Origin: Anaerococcus vaginalis ATCC 51170
GTDB lineage: Bacteria > Bacillota > Clostridia > Tissierellales > Peptoniphilaceae
Direction: 5' to 3'
DNA length: 64,000 nucleotides
Assembly (NCBI RefSeq): GCF_000163295.1
Contig: NZ_GG700527.1
Coordinates: forward strand, 389,453-453,452
In this document: in pieces, positions 42,712-52,184 of the stretch
How the letters are laid out: every line of letters starts with the position of its first letter
How positions within the stretch are numbered: position 1 is the first letter of the stretch
Position numbers and translations under genes: made by a program
Notes under the pieces: generated by a model
Databases searched by the model: none
What the model was told of the DNA's origin: nothing
The model's input: only the letters and a program-made list of their open reading frames with translations

Positions 42712-45678
42712 ATGAAAAAGAAAGGGAAAGTAAACCCAAGAGATGTACCAAAGACCAAGCTTATATCAGGAAAGAAAGAAGAAAGTAATGAAAAATTCAG
42801 TGATACAGAGAGACCATTAGATTTTTCAAAAAAAGAAATAAATAAAGTAAAAAGCAGGAACAACATAGACAATAATGTTGAAAACTCTAAATATTACTCA
42901 GATCATTTGCAAGAAAATAGTCAGGATTTATTCAAAGAAAAAGAAAAGCCAAATAGAGAAAGAAGACAAAGAAAAATCCATGAGGAAAAATTTGCAGAAT
43001 CCTCCTATCATAATGAATATCAGCCGGAATATTCGCAATGGCAGCATAGAAAAATGGAAGAAAATGAGGAAAGTAGATATGGTGAATATCACGGGCAAGA
43101 AACAGAATATAGGCTAAGTAATTTTAAAGAAGATTTTAATAATGGAGTAATTTCAACTAACTCTAATATAAAAAGTAGCATTTCTCCCCAAAAAAATTAC
43201 AAGGGGAATAGTAATTTAAAATTGAAGAAAAACGTTGAGAGTGAAAGTTTTAATGATGTGCCAGATAAAAAAATAAGGAGATTTAGAAAAGAAGAAGATA
43301 AGAATTTTAATATAGAGGTAAGTTCAACATATGATCCCTTATCGCAGGACTCAGATAATGATGGTGTCATAGATCGCTATGACATGAACTTTAGTGATAG
43401 CAATGTATCATATAGGGACACAAGAGATGACTATAAGTATTTACCATCTTCTGATGTGCAAAGAAAAAATTGGGATGGTTCTTCTATTCTTGGTAATAAA
43501 GGGAAAGAAAGCTTTCAAAAAAACACCTTAAAAAAACTTTATCAATCTCAAAGTCAGTTTAAGGACAAAGGGGAAAAAGCAGAATTAAAATCTTTAAATG
43601 GGAAGTTTAGAAGAAAAGACTTATCATATAAGGCAAATGAAGAAGATAAAAAAATAATTCAAGATCTGAATACTAATAAAAAACAAAATAGCAAATATTT
43701 CAAAGGCAAAGTTAGAAATTTAGAAGAAAAAAATATGCTAATGGGTAGGGTTTCTAGTGGGAAATTTAGACAGGATAGCCTATCTGAAGGATTTAAAAGT
43801 GAATCTGAAAAAAATAAAGATAAATATAATATAAATAAAAAGAATCAAGAAAAAATAGGCACGAAAAAAGAAATCTTCAAACAGGAAAAAAACGTAATAA
43901 AAAATGAGAATCTTGAAGTAGATGAACTTGATTTAAATCATAGTGGAATTTCTAATAAAAACAAGGGAAAGAAAAGACAAATAAAAGACGCTTTTGATAA
44001 TACTATAAAGAAAAGCAACTTTGATCCAAAGAAAGAATACACCAGGACAAAAAAAGAAGTACAGGATTCTAAAAATGTATCTGAAGAAAATAAGGTAGAT
44101 ACAAAAAATAAAACTAAATTCCATTCTAAAAAAGATAACAAAAGTGAAAAAGATAAGTTTTATAAAAAGGAAGATAAAGTATCAAAACTATATGAGAAAA
44201 AGAATAAAAAGGAAAAAGAGTTAATTAAGGATAAGAAAAAGTCAAAAAAAGCGGGTTTAGAAAAACCTATTACTTTTGCGAGTGCTATGACGGCAAACTA
44301 TCTATATAGTGGGAAAGATGATAATGCAGGCGTTAACGCTGCTTATAAGCTTAGTAGAACTACCGAAGTTGTAGGCAGAGAAATTAGCCATTTTAGAAGA
44401 AAAAAACCTTTAAAAACTCAAAGAAAAATAAAATCTTTAGAAGGAAAAATTTATAAGAAAGAAAGTAAACTCCTCTTTCAAAGAAATTTTGAAGAATTGA
44501 AGAAGACTAAAGCTTATCAAAACTCTAATAAATTGAATCGATTTTTTATGAAAAAGAAGTTTCAGAGAGATTTTAGGAAGAAACACGGGGAAGGTTTAGT
44601 AAATAGAATAAAGAAATCTTTCGCTAATATTGGAAAGAAAACATTGGAAGTTTTAAAAAACAAAGGATATAAGCAAATTTTAATTGCTCTTTGTATTTTA
44701 GGACTTTTTTTTATGCTATTTCAAGGAATTAGCAATGTTGGCAGTCTTACTTCAGGATTAACAAGTAATGTTATAGCTACAAGCTATCTATCAAAAGAAG
44801 AAGTTTTAATGGATATTAATAATGAATTTACAAGTTATGAATATGCATTACAAGATGAAATAGATAGTATTAAAGAAAATTATCCAAATTATGATGAATA
44901 TCATATAAAAGGAGATTCTGTTGGTCATGATCTACACGAGCTTTTTAGCTATTTAACAGCAAGATATGGAGAGATTAAGTCAGCTGAAGAGATACAAAAG
45001 GAATTAAAAAAACTATTTAATCAAATGTATGAGAAAAAATATACTTCAAAGTCTATTACAAAATATGACAGTGAAGGAAATCCATATACCTATAGAATTC
45101 TAACATTAACTATAAAAAAGAAAAGTGTTGATGAAATAGCAAGAGAAGAATTTGCAAACTATGAAACAAATATGGCTCATTATTTAGCTTTACTTGATAG
45201 TCAGGGAAATATGAGTGGATATTTTGGATCAAGCTATGGGAACTTGGGAGAGATTATAGACAATCCAAACTTTGGAAATCCCGGTCTTGCTTTTGATTCT
45301 GAAACTGCCAAAGCCTTATTTAATGAAGCAGAAAAGCATATAGGTAAAAGATATGTGTTTGGAGCAAGTGGACCATCTAACTTTGACTGTTCAGGTTTTG
45401 TATGTTGGTCATTTACAAAGTCTGGTGTAAAGAGAATGCCAAGAACTACAGCTTGGCTTATTTATAAAAACTATTGTAATCCAATATCTCCAAGCGAGGC
45501 AAAACCTGGGGATATTATTTTCTTTAAAGGCACATATAATTCCGGTACGCCAATTTCTCACGTAGGGATATATGCCGGAAATGGAATGATGCTCCATGCA
45601 GGAGATCCTATCCAATATACCAGTATAAACTCAAGATACTGGAAAAATCACTTTTATTCCTTTGGTAGACCAAAATAA
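42712..45678 (+). CDS. NlpC/P60 cell-wall hydrolase of the conjugation machine (element B)
   Basis: A 988-residue protein. Residues 1-640 are charged, low-complexity and mostly disordered. Near 206-230 they contain a calcium-loop-like motif (DPLSQDSDNDGVIDRYD) that also ends the giant helicases of both elements but is missing from the element A hydrolase. A membrane helix lies near 654-674 (ILIALCILGLFFMLF). The extracellular part ends in NlpC/P60 with Cys893, His950 and His962. It opens the wall for DNA transfer by family analogy. Ribosome site AGGAGG precedes ATG 42712; it follows the methylase by 9 nt. Confidence 0.9.
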   Translation: MKKKGKVNPRDVPKTKLISGKKEESNEKFSDTERPLDFSKKEINKVKSRNNIDNNVENSKYYSDHLQENSQDLFKEKEKPNRERRQRKIHEEKFAESSYHNEYQPEYSQWQHRKMEENEESRYGEYHGQETEYRLSNFKEDFNNGVISTNSNIKSSISPQKNYKGNSNLKLKKNVESESFNDVPDKKIRRFRKEEDKNFNIEVSSTYDPLSQDSDNDGVIDRYDMNFSDSNVSYRDTRDDYKYLPSSDVQRKNWDGSSILGNKGKESFQKNTLKKLYQSQSQFKDKGEKAELKSLNGKFRRKDLSYKANEEDKKIIQDLNTNKKQNSKYFKGKVRNLEEKNMLMGRVSSGKFRQDSLSEGFKSESEKNKDKYNINKKNQEKIGTKKEIFKQEKNVIKNENLEVDELDLNHSGISNKNKGKKRQIKDAFDNTIKKSNFDPKKEYTRTKKEVQDSKNVSEENKVDTKNKTKFHSKKDNKSEKDKFYKKEDKVSKLYEKKNKKEKELIKDKKKSKKAGLEKPITFASAMTANYLYSGKDDNAGVNAAYKLSRTTEVVGREISHFRRKKPLKTQRKIKSLEGKIYKKESKLLFQRNFEELKKTKAYQNSNKLNRFFMKKKFQRDFRKKHGEGLVNRIKKSFANIGKKTLEVLKNKGYKQILIALCILGLFFMLFQGISNVGSLTSGLTSNVIATSYLSKEEVLMDINNEFTSYEYALQDEIDSIKENYPNYDEYHIKGDSVGHDLHELFSYLTARYGEIKSAEEIQKELKKLFNQMYEKKYTSKSITKYDSEGNPYTYRILTLTIKKKSVDEIAREEFANYETNMAHYLALLDSQGNMSGYFGSSYGNLGEIIDNPNFGNPGLAFDSETAKALFNEAEKHIGKRYVFGASGPSNFDCSGFVCWSFTKSGVKRMPRTTAWLIYKNYCNPISPSEAKPGDIIFFKGTYNSGTPISHVGIYAGNGMMLHAGDPIQYTSINSRYWKNHFYSFGRPK

Positions 45679-45697
45679 GGGGAAGGAGTAAAAATCT

Positions 45698-45955
45698 ATG
45701 AATAAAAAATTAATCAGAAACATAGAAAAACAGAAGAAATTAAGAAAGAAAAAAGAAGAAATTGAAATAGAACTTCAGTTATTAGTAGAGGAACAAGAAG
45801 AAATAGAAAATTTAGAGGTCATCAAGGAATTTCGAAGTCGAAAAATATCTCTTGATGAATTTTTATTTATTGTTAGAAAAAATAAGGAAGAAGAAAATAG
45901 AGAAAGACAAGAACTTAAAAAAAAAGATATAAATGAAAGTGAGGAAAATTTATGA
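45698..45955 (+). CDS. DUF4315-like small coiled-coil protein (element B)
   Basis: An 85-residue Lys/Glu-rich coiled protein (NKKLIRNIEKQKKLRKKKEE...), the counterpart of 5118-5357. Ribosome site AAGGAG precedes ATG 45698. Its stop overlaps the surface-protein ATG by 4 nt. Function unknown. Confidence 0.75.
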   Translation: MNKKLIRNIEKQKKLRKKKEEIEIELQLLVEEQEEIENLEVIKEFRSRKISLDEFLFIVRKNKEEENRERQELKKKDINESEENL

Positions 45956-48306
45956 AAAAAATAACCAGTGGGATTTTAGCTGTAATGATGCTACTTGTAA
46001 GTCTAGTGAATATAGTTGCTGTAAGTCCTGTATATGCAAAAACAGATGATAAGGTGGAGTGGACGGAAGATGATTTTATGTATTCCTCTGAGGGAAATAT
46101 AATTGCCTTTAGTGATAAAGGCTTAGAAAAGAAAGAGAAGACAAATATTCTAGTGTTTCCTGAAGGAACGAAATCTGTAAATGGAAATTATTCTTTAAGT
46201 CATTCAAACGATGAACTTAGATATAAAAGAGAATTTGGACGTGGCAAACATTGGGATAAAGTAATTATTCCTGATTCTGTTAAGCATTTAGGTTATGCTG
46301 CCTTTTACGAAGCAAGTATAGACGATGTAAAACTATCAAATAGTCTAACTTATCTTGGTGGTTTAGCATTTTTCAACTGTGGACTTAGAGAAGTGACTTT
46401 ACCTGATACTTTGGCAAATATTGAACATAATGCTTTTGAAAGAAATAACCTCCAAGAAATAACTATACCTAAGTCTGTGAAGACAATTGAACAGTATGCT
46501 TTTTCAAGAAATAAATTGCACACTATAAAAGTTTTAGGCAATCCAAATATTAACAGTAAGGGAGTATTCCATGATCAAGAAGTTGAGTATAGACCAAAAC
46601 AAAATCCATTTTACGAAAATCATTTTGGTTTCAACGGAAATCAAGGATTCAAATCTATTCCTAATGGATTAAGTTATGAAAATGGAGAATTTGTCTTTGA
46701 TAAGAATGTAGATAGTGTAGAACTTGAATTTGATTATAACAATGATATGTATCAAGGAAAGATGACTATATACAATCCAAATAAATATTCCATTGATACT
46801 CAAACAGATTTGACAGGACAAGATATTGATGAAAAGGACAATAAGATTGATGATTTAACTAAAAACATTAAGGATTTAGAAAATCAGATCAAAGACTTAA
46901 ATGATAAGAAACAAGAAGACCAATCAAAGATAGATGAATTAAAGGAAAAGTTAGAATCTTGCAAAGATAATGGGGAGAAACTAAAACAAGAAAAAGCTAA
47001 GCTAGAAGAAGAGATTAGAGATAAAGACAATAAGATAGCTCAATTGAATAAAGAAATTGAGGATCTTAAAAACTCTAACAATGATGAACTAGTAGCAGAA
47101 ATTACTCAGCTTAAAGATGAATTAAAAAGATTACAAGATGAAAATGAAAAACTAAAAGAAGATTATTCATCTACAAAATGGGAGTTAGAAGCTGAGAAAG
47201 AGAATACCGATAAAAACGAAAATAAAATCAAAGAAATGCAAGAAAAGCTCGAGTCTTTAGAAGGAGAACTTGCAAAGAAGACTAAAGAAATTGAGGATAA
47301 AGACAATAGAATTAAGGACTTAGAAAAAGCCCTTGATGAAAAAGATACTAAGATAAAAGACCTAGAGTCTAAAAAGAAAGAGATAGAAAAGACTAAGTCA
47401 GAATGCTGTAAGAAAATTGAAGAGCTTCAAAAGGCTATTGATAGTTTAAAAGAATCTTCTGAAAAGACGAAAAAAGAATTAGAAGATAAGATTAAAGAAC
47501 TAGAAGAAAAACAAAAATCTTCTGATGAAGAAATTAAAAAGCTAAAAAAAGAGTTAGATAAGAAAATTGAAGAAGCAAAGAAGTTAATCGAGGAAGCAAA
47601 TAAAAAATCGAAAGAAGAACTTGAAAAGCAAGCTAAAGATGAAAAAGATAAAAATCTAAATCAAGACTTATCTAAAAAATTAGATGAACTTCTAAAACTC
47701 CAAAAAGAAAACAAAGAGAAGAAAGAAGATAAGAAATCTCAAGATAAGAAGTGGGACGAACTTTTGAAAGCTGATGATAAGAACATTCTAAATCAATTTG
47801 ATCTTAACAAGATGAAAAAGCAAGAGGAACAACAAGACAAAAAGCAAGTTAAAGATGAAAAAGAATTTGCAGTTTTCCAAGTAAACAAAAACTTCTATAA
47901 CATTATAAAAGATGGAAAGAAAACTACTGTGTATATGGATGTAAAAGCATATATTAAGGATAATCGCATTATGCTACCTGTTAGATATGCAGCTTATACT
48001 CTTGGGTTTAATGTAGAATATGATGATAGTAAGAGAGAGGCTATCTTTTCAAATAAAGAAAATACAGCCTTACCTAAAAAAACTCTAAGATTAAATATAG
48101 ATACTGGTGTTATGAAAGATAGTCAAGGAAACATTTATCATTCTGACACTAAACCTGTAATTATAAATGGAAGAATTCACGCATCTATTTCCAATATAGC
48201 TAAAGCTTTTAATGCAAGCTGTGGGGATATAAGAGATGAAAAAGATCAAAGTATAGAATGGGATAATAGCAGAAAGGCAGTTTATGTCTTTAAGAATATA
48301 AAGTAA
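45952..48306 (+). CDS. Secreted surface protein with leucine-rich repeats, coiled coil and stalk domain (element B)
   Basis: 784 residues, the same length as its paralogue at 5344. The signal peptide (1-29, ending VYA) differs from the paralogue. Residues from about 37 (WTEDDFMYSSEGN) through the LRR part and coiled coil to about 650 are nearly identical. The last ~130 residues (stalk domain, YMDVKAYIKDNRIMLPVRYAAYTLGF, in pieces) have diverged again. There is no LPxTG motif. Function as in the paralogue: probable surface contact protein. Confidence 0.85.
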   Translation: MKKITSGILAVMMLLVSLVNIVAVSPVYAKTDDKVEWTEDDFMYSSEGNIIAFSDKGLEKKEKTNILVFPEGTKSVNGNYSLSHSNDELRYKREFGRGKHWDKVIIPDSVKHLGYAAFYEASIDDVKLSNSLTYLGGLAFFNCGLREVTLPDTLANIEHNAFERNNLQEITIPKSVKTIEQYAFSRNKLHTIKVLGNPNINSKGVFHDQEVEYRPKQNPFYENHFGFNGNQGFKSIPNGLSYENGEFVFDKNVDSVELEFDYNNDMYQGKMTIYNPNKYSIDTQTDLTGQDIDEKDNKIDDLTKNIKDLENQIKDLNDKKQEDQSKIDELKEKLESCKDNGEKLKQEKAKLEEEIRDKDNKIAQLNKEIEDLKNSNNDELVAEITQLKDELKRLQDENEKLKEDYSSTKWELEAEKENTDKNENKIKEMQEKLESLEGELAKKTKEIEDKDNRIKDLEKALDEKDTKIKDLESKKKEIEKTKSECCKKIEELQKAIDSLKESSEKTKKELEDKIKELEEKQKSSDEEIKKLKKELDKKIEEAKKLIEEANKKSKEELEKQAKDEKDKNLNQDLSKKLDELLKLQKENKEKKEDKKSQDKKWDELLKADDKNILNQFDLNKMKKQEEQQDKKQVKDEKEFAVFQVNKNFYNIIKDGKKTTVYMDVKAYIKDNRIMLPVRYAAYTLGFNVEYDDSKREAIFSNKENTALPKKTLRLNIDTGVMKDSQGNIYHSDTKPVIINGRIHASISNIAKAFNASCGDIRDEKDQSIEWDNSRKAVYVFKNIK

Positions 48307-48321
48307 GAAAAGGAGATAACT

Positions 48322-49200
48322 ATGAAGAAAAAAAGATTAGGGGTAGCCTTAGTGCTACTCCTTTTACTATTAAGTATGCCAAGCATATCCATAGCTAAGA
48401 GCAATGATAATGAAATAAAAAATCAGTCAAATGATATTTATTTGCCAGAAAAAAGTAAAGAATTAGAAAGCTTATTTGATGAAGATATATATGAACCATC
48501 TAATGAGAGTCAAAAAATTCCTTATCAGGAAGTGCCGAAAATACAAGAAAATAACATAAAAAATGAGCAAGTAGATAAAAAAGAAAAGCCATCTAAACTT
48601 GTTAAAGGTGGCAATACTAAAGCAATTAATCCATTAGCTACAAAAGAAAATAAGGCAAGAGGAACAGTTATAGAAAATGTAGATAAAAATGGACAGGATA
48701 TTACACCGAAAGTAGAAGATCAAACATCAAGAGATGAAAAAAAGGAAAATCCAATAGATGTTAGACAATTTTTAACCTTTCAAACAAAGAGTGGAAAAAC
48801 TATGCACCTCATTGTAGATCATTCGGAAAATCAAGAAAATGTACAATTACTAACAGAAGTTGGAGAACAAGATCTACTAAATATGATTGAAGGAGAAAGT
48901 GAAGTAAAGCCAAAAGAAGAAGTAGTGAAAAAAGAAGAACCGGTGGAGGAAAAACCGAAGAAAGAGGAGAAAGAAGAAAAGAAATCAGGGGTAGGACTTT
49001 ATTTATTTATGGGTTTAATTATTGTTGGTGTAATGGGTGCAGGATATTACTTCAAAATCTATAAAAAAAATGAAGAGGAAAGTTTTGAAGAGGAGCAAGA
49101 TTATAATGAATTAGAAGATGATTATGAATCTGAAGGGGAGGATTATGATCTTGAAGATAAGGAAGATACAGAAATTATTCCAGATGAAGATGAATTTTAA
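48322..49200 (+). CDS. DUF4366 (CD1107-like) mobile-element membrane protein (element B)
   Basis: A 292-residue paralogue of 7713-8579. It has a signal peptide (1-25, ending SIAKS), DUF4366 core about 95-195 (KGGNTKAINPLATKENKARG, NPIDVRQFLTF, LTEVGEQDLLNMI), a membrane helix near 232-250 and an acidic tail. Ribosome site AAGGAG precedes ATG 48322. Role unknown, probably envelope part of the transfer apparatus. Confidence 0.85.
   Translation: MKKKRLGVALVLLLLLLSMPSISIAKSNDNEIKNQSNDIYLPEKSKELESLFDEDIYEPSNESQKIPYQEVPKIQENNIKNEQVDKKEKPSKLVKGGNTKAINPLATKENKARGTVIENVDKNGQDITPKVEDQTSRDEKKENPIDVRQFLTFQTKSGKTMHLIVDHSENQENVQLLTEVGEQDLLNMIEGESEVKPKEEVVKKEEPVEEKPKKEEKEEKKSGVGLYLFMGLIIVGVMGAGYYFKIYKKNEEESFEEEQDYNELEDDYESEGEDYDLEDKEDTEIIPDEDEF
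48339..48365 (+). promoter_or_regulatory. Terminator-like hairpin inside the DUF4366 signal-peptide codons (copy B)
   Basis: AGGGGTAGC (48339-48347) pairs with GCTACTCCT (48354-48362) over six nt with one G-U pair, followed by TTT. Compared with copy A, the two differing stem positions both keep pairing. Confidence 0.4.
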
Positions 49201-49406
49201 TCTTCTCAATGATTTAAGCAGTAGATTAAGGACAACAATAAACTCAATTATCGTGTAAATTTATAAAAAAAGTACAATTAGAATTCTGGAACTTTAATAA
49301 AAAACGATGAACAAAACGACAGCACAAACTTAATATATAAGTAAAGCTAAGTTGAAATGATTGATTGTATAATTAAGAATTTGATATAGATAAAATCATA
49401 AGTTTA

Positions 49407-49547
49407 ATGAGAATGCTAAAAACGGATCAAGCTTTTTTATACAGATGGAATTCTTATTCGAAGAAAAATCTTTATGTTAGAGACATAAAGTTTGAAGATG
49501 TAATAGATAATGGAATAAATATTATAGAAAAAATAAAAAATCAGTAG
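49407..49547 (+). pseudogene. Short frame, possible gene remnant
   Basis: Forty-six codons (RMLKTDQAFLYRWNSYSKKN ... NGINIIEKIKNQ, in pieces) with protein-like composition but no ribosome site. The frame is open upstream to a TAA at 49374-49376. Family not recognised; it may be the end of a lost gene. Confidence 0.3.
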
Positions 49548-49559
49548 AGCTATAAAAAG

Positions 49560-49593
49560 ATGAGGGATTGAAAATTTAATCTCTCATTTTTTT
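49560..49593 (+). terminator. Terminator before topB (B)
   Basis: ATGAGGGATT (49560-49569) pairs with AATCTCTCAT (49578-49587), one G-U pair, T tract. It holds the same position as the terminator at 8596 in element A, with unrelated stem sequence. Confidence 0.82.
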
Positions 49594-49616
49594 ATTAAAA
49601 AATTAAAGGAGGAAAA

Positions 49617-51323
49617 ATGAAATTAGTAATCGCAGAAAAACCAAGTGTTGCAGCATCAATAGCAAAAGTTATAGGAGCAAAAAATAGAAATAATGGATAT
49701 TATGAGGGAAACGGATATATTGTTTCATGGTGTGTTGGACATTTAGTACAAATGGCAAATCCTGATGTGTATGATGAAAGATATAAGAAGTGGAGAATTG
49801 AAGATTTACCTATTATCCCAAAAGAATACAAGTATGAGGTAACGAAGACAACTAAAAAACAGTTTAATATTCTTAAAAGGCTAATGAATAGTAATGAAGT
49901 TGACACCATTATTAATGCTTGTGATGCTGGTAGAGAAGGAGAAGCTATCTTTAGACTTGTATATATGATGGCAAATTGTAAGAAGAAAATGAAACGTCTT
50001 TGGATTTCCTCAATGGAAGACTCTTCCATAAAAGAAGGATTTAGCAACTTAAAAGATGGAAGTAATTATGATAATCTTTTTGATTCAGCTAAGGCTCGTG
50101 CCATAGCTGATTGGCTTGTTGGAATGAACATAAGTAGACTTTACTCCTGTCTATATAATGAAAATTATAGTGTAGGCAGAGTACAAACACCAACTTTATC
50201 AATGATTGTGAATAGAGATGATGAGATAAATAGTTTTAAAAAAGAAAAATATTATACAGTGGAGATTTCTATGAATGGATTTACACTGTCGACAGATAGA
50301 ATTGATGACAAGATAGTGGCAGAGCAGCTTAAAAATTTAATCGGAGAAAAAATTGAAATAACCGATGTAATTAAAAAAGAAAAGATTACAAAGCCTAATC
50401 TGCCCTTTGATCTAACAACACTTCAAAGAGAATGTAATAAGTATTTTGGATACAGTGCAAAACAAACCCTAGATTATGCCCAAAGCCTGTATGAAAAGAA
50501 GTATATTACCTATCCACGAACAGATTCAAGATATTTGACAGTAGACATGATAGAAAGCACTGTAAATAATATTATAGGGAAAAATGATTTTGATACAGAA
50601 AGAATTAAGGTTGTTTTTAATACTGAAAAAGTTACAGATCATCATGCAATAATTCCAACGATAAGTTCGTTAAATAAGGATATTTCAGATCTTCCGGAAA
50701 GTGAAGCCAAAGTATATAGACTTATAACAAATAAACTCTATGCAAGTTTTGGATACCCACTTGTAGAAAATACAACAAAGATAGTGGCTGAATTTGACGG
50801 GTTTGAATTTATAAACACTTATAAAATAATTGCTGAAGAAGGATTTACAAAATATTTAGAAGAATATAAATCAAAGAAGAAAGAAGATATACAACTTCCT
50901 GATGTAAAAATAGGAGATTTTTTATATATTGAAAATAAAGATATAAAAGAGAAGTATACAAATCCACCTAAACACTTCACTGAAGACACACTCTTAAAAG
51001 CAATGGAAATAGCTGGGAATGATGAATTAGTTAAGGATGTTGAAGTTGAGAGAAAAGGACTTGGTACTCCTGCTACAAGAGCGGGAATAATAGAAAATTT
51101 GATATACAAAGGTTATATAAAAAGAGAAAAGAAAAACCTAATATCAACTAGAAAGGGATTAAACCTAGTGACTATAGTTATAGATGAGTTTAAATCTCCA
51201 AAGACAACAGCAAAATGGGAAATGAGATTAAGTGATATAGCAAAGGGTAAGGAATATAAAGAGAATTTTTTAAAAGAAATTGAAGAAGAAATAAAAAATA
51301 CTATATGTAAATATTATAAGTAA
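49617..51323 (+). CDS. topB: DNA topoisomerase III (type IA), element B
   Basis: 568 residues, a close relative of the protein at 8643. TOPRIM KLVIAEKPSVA and ACDAGREGE; catalytic Tyr299 in ITYPRTDSRY; GLGTPATRA near 480. AAAGGAGG precedes ATG 49617. In this element no methylase follows; instead there is a 341-nt gap with a terminator. Confidence 0.95.
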   Translation: MKLVIAEKPSVAASIAKVIGAKNRNNGYYEGNGYIVSWCVGHLVQMANPDVYDERYKKWRIEDLPIIPKEYKYEVTKTTKKQFNILKRLMNSNEVDTIINACDAGREGEAIFRLVYMMANCKKKMKRLWISSMEDSSIKEGFSNLKDGSNYDNLFDSAKARAIADWLVGMNISRLYSCLYNENYSVGRVQTPTLSMIVNRDDEINSFKKEKYYTVEISMNGFTLSTDRIDDKIVAEQLKNLIGEKIEITDVIKKEKITKPNLPFDLTTLQRECNKYFGYSAKQTLDYAQSLYEKKYITYPRTDSRYLTVDMIESTVNNIIGKNDFDTERIKVVFNTEKVTDHHAIIPTISSLNKDISDLPESEAKVYRLITNKLYASFGYPLVENTTKIVAEFDGFEFINTYKIIAEEGFTKYLEEYKSKKKEDIQLPDVKIGDFLYIENKDIKEKYTNPPKHFTEDTLLKAMEIAGNDELVKDVEVERKGLGTPATRAGIIENLIYKGYIKREKKNLISTRKGLNLVTIVIDEFKSPKTTAKWEMRLSDIAKGKEYKENFLKEIEEEIKNTICKYYK

Positions 51324-51664
51324 ATTGATTATAAAAACTTGAATATAATTATAGGAATTAAGAAAGGAATGATTTATGAAAGAAATAGGGTATAATATAA
51401 GTGATAAACGAGTAGGCATTAGGAAATTTGCTTATTTGACATTACTATAAATATACGTTATACTCTTATCAGATAAAGATGGTGTCCCGCTACCGTTAAA
51501 GGTGGAGCATTAAAGAAGGTGTATCACTATCTACATCCCAAAGGTAAAATATTAAAGCAAACAGAGAGGTTAAAACCTTTCTATTTTTTTATTCCAATTT
51601 CTTCTGCAAAGGAAAACGCAAAAAATGAAAGAATGTTTCTGATGAGCATTTTTTAATTTATGAA
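51324..51664. other. 341-nt gap after topB (B) with decayed sequence and a terminator
   Basis: A 24-codon frame from ATG 51376 behind AAGGAATG (KEIGYNISDKRVGIRKFAYL) ends early and looks like a truncated gene start. A terminator follows at 51562-51589 (AGAGAGGT, loop TAAA, ACCTTTCT, T tract). I see no complete gene. It is the same slot that holds the methylase and ATPase in element A. Confidence 0.45.
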
Positions 51665-51931
51665 GTGATCGATGATAGTATTACTATAGATGGAGATATT
51701 TACAGATATTATTCTGATAAAGAAAAAATGCACATATTATCTATATTGGATATTAAGAAAATGATTCCTGTACCGACTGATTGTTATGAAAGAATTGATT
51801 TTAACGAACTTGAAGATATCAGATATAAAGACTTATTTCAAAAAGAATATGCTTTTTGTTTAAAAATAAAAACAAAGATCTTGATAAAGGTAGAAAAATA
51901 TACAAAAATCAAAAGAAAACAGGAATTATAA
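51665..51931 (+). CDS. Hypothetical protein, possibly a truncated gene
   Basis: Eighty-eight codons from GTG 51665 (DDSITIDGDIYRYYSDKEKM, KMIPVPTDCYERIDFNELED, basic end). The frame stays open upstream to a TGA near 51625 without an ATG, and the GTG lacks a ribosome site. It may therefore be the 3' part of a longer decayed gene. I do not recognise the family. Confidence 0.4.
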   Translation: MIDDSITIDGDIYRYYSDKEKMHILSILDIKKMIPVPTDCYERIDFNELEDIRYKDLFQKEYAFCLKIKTKILIKVEKYTKIKRKQEL

Positions 51932-52003
51932 GAAGAGCAAATTGCAATTTTTCAAAGTTAGAAAAAGCAATGTTGTGTTGGAAGTAATAGAATAAAGGCA
52001 GTT

Positions 52004-52042
52004 AAAGTGATTAAAAAAGTAAAAAATCTAATCACTTTTTTT
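52004..52042 (+). terminator. Terminator upstream of the giant gene (B)
   Basis: AAAGTGATTA (52004-52013) pairs perfectly with TAATCACTTT (52029-52038), then T tract. The following 140 nt to the giant gene are AT-rich and must contain its promoter if it is not read from upstream. Confidence 0.8.
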
Positions 52043-52184
52043 ATTGTAATAAAAAGATAGAGTAAATGACATTTTAAAGTTATCTTTTGCTTACAGAAAT
52101 TTAAAAAATAGAAAGAAATAAAGTTTAATAAATAAATATATAAAAATTTAGTTCATTTTTATCACTATAATGAGGAGGGATAAA

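Larger units (their letters stand above)
49201..49616. other. 416-nt gap between DUF4366 and topB (B)
   Basis: Mostly AT-rich sequence without recognisable genes, apart from a 46-codon frame (49407-49547) and a terminator (49560-49593). Element A has only 63 nt here, with just the terminator. The extra DNA looks like remains of an insertion. Confidence 0.5.

Noticed and set aside
42875-43117. Plus-strand 80-codon frame inside the second NlpC/P60 gene
   Set aside because: No ribosome site or similarity; it lies over a low-complexity region where alternative frames stay open by composition.
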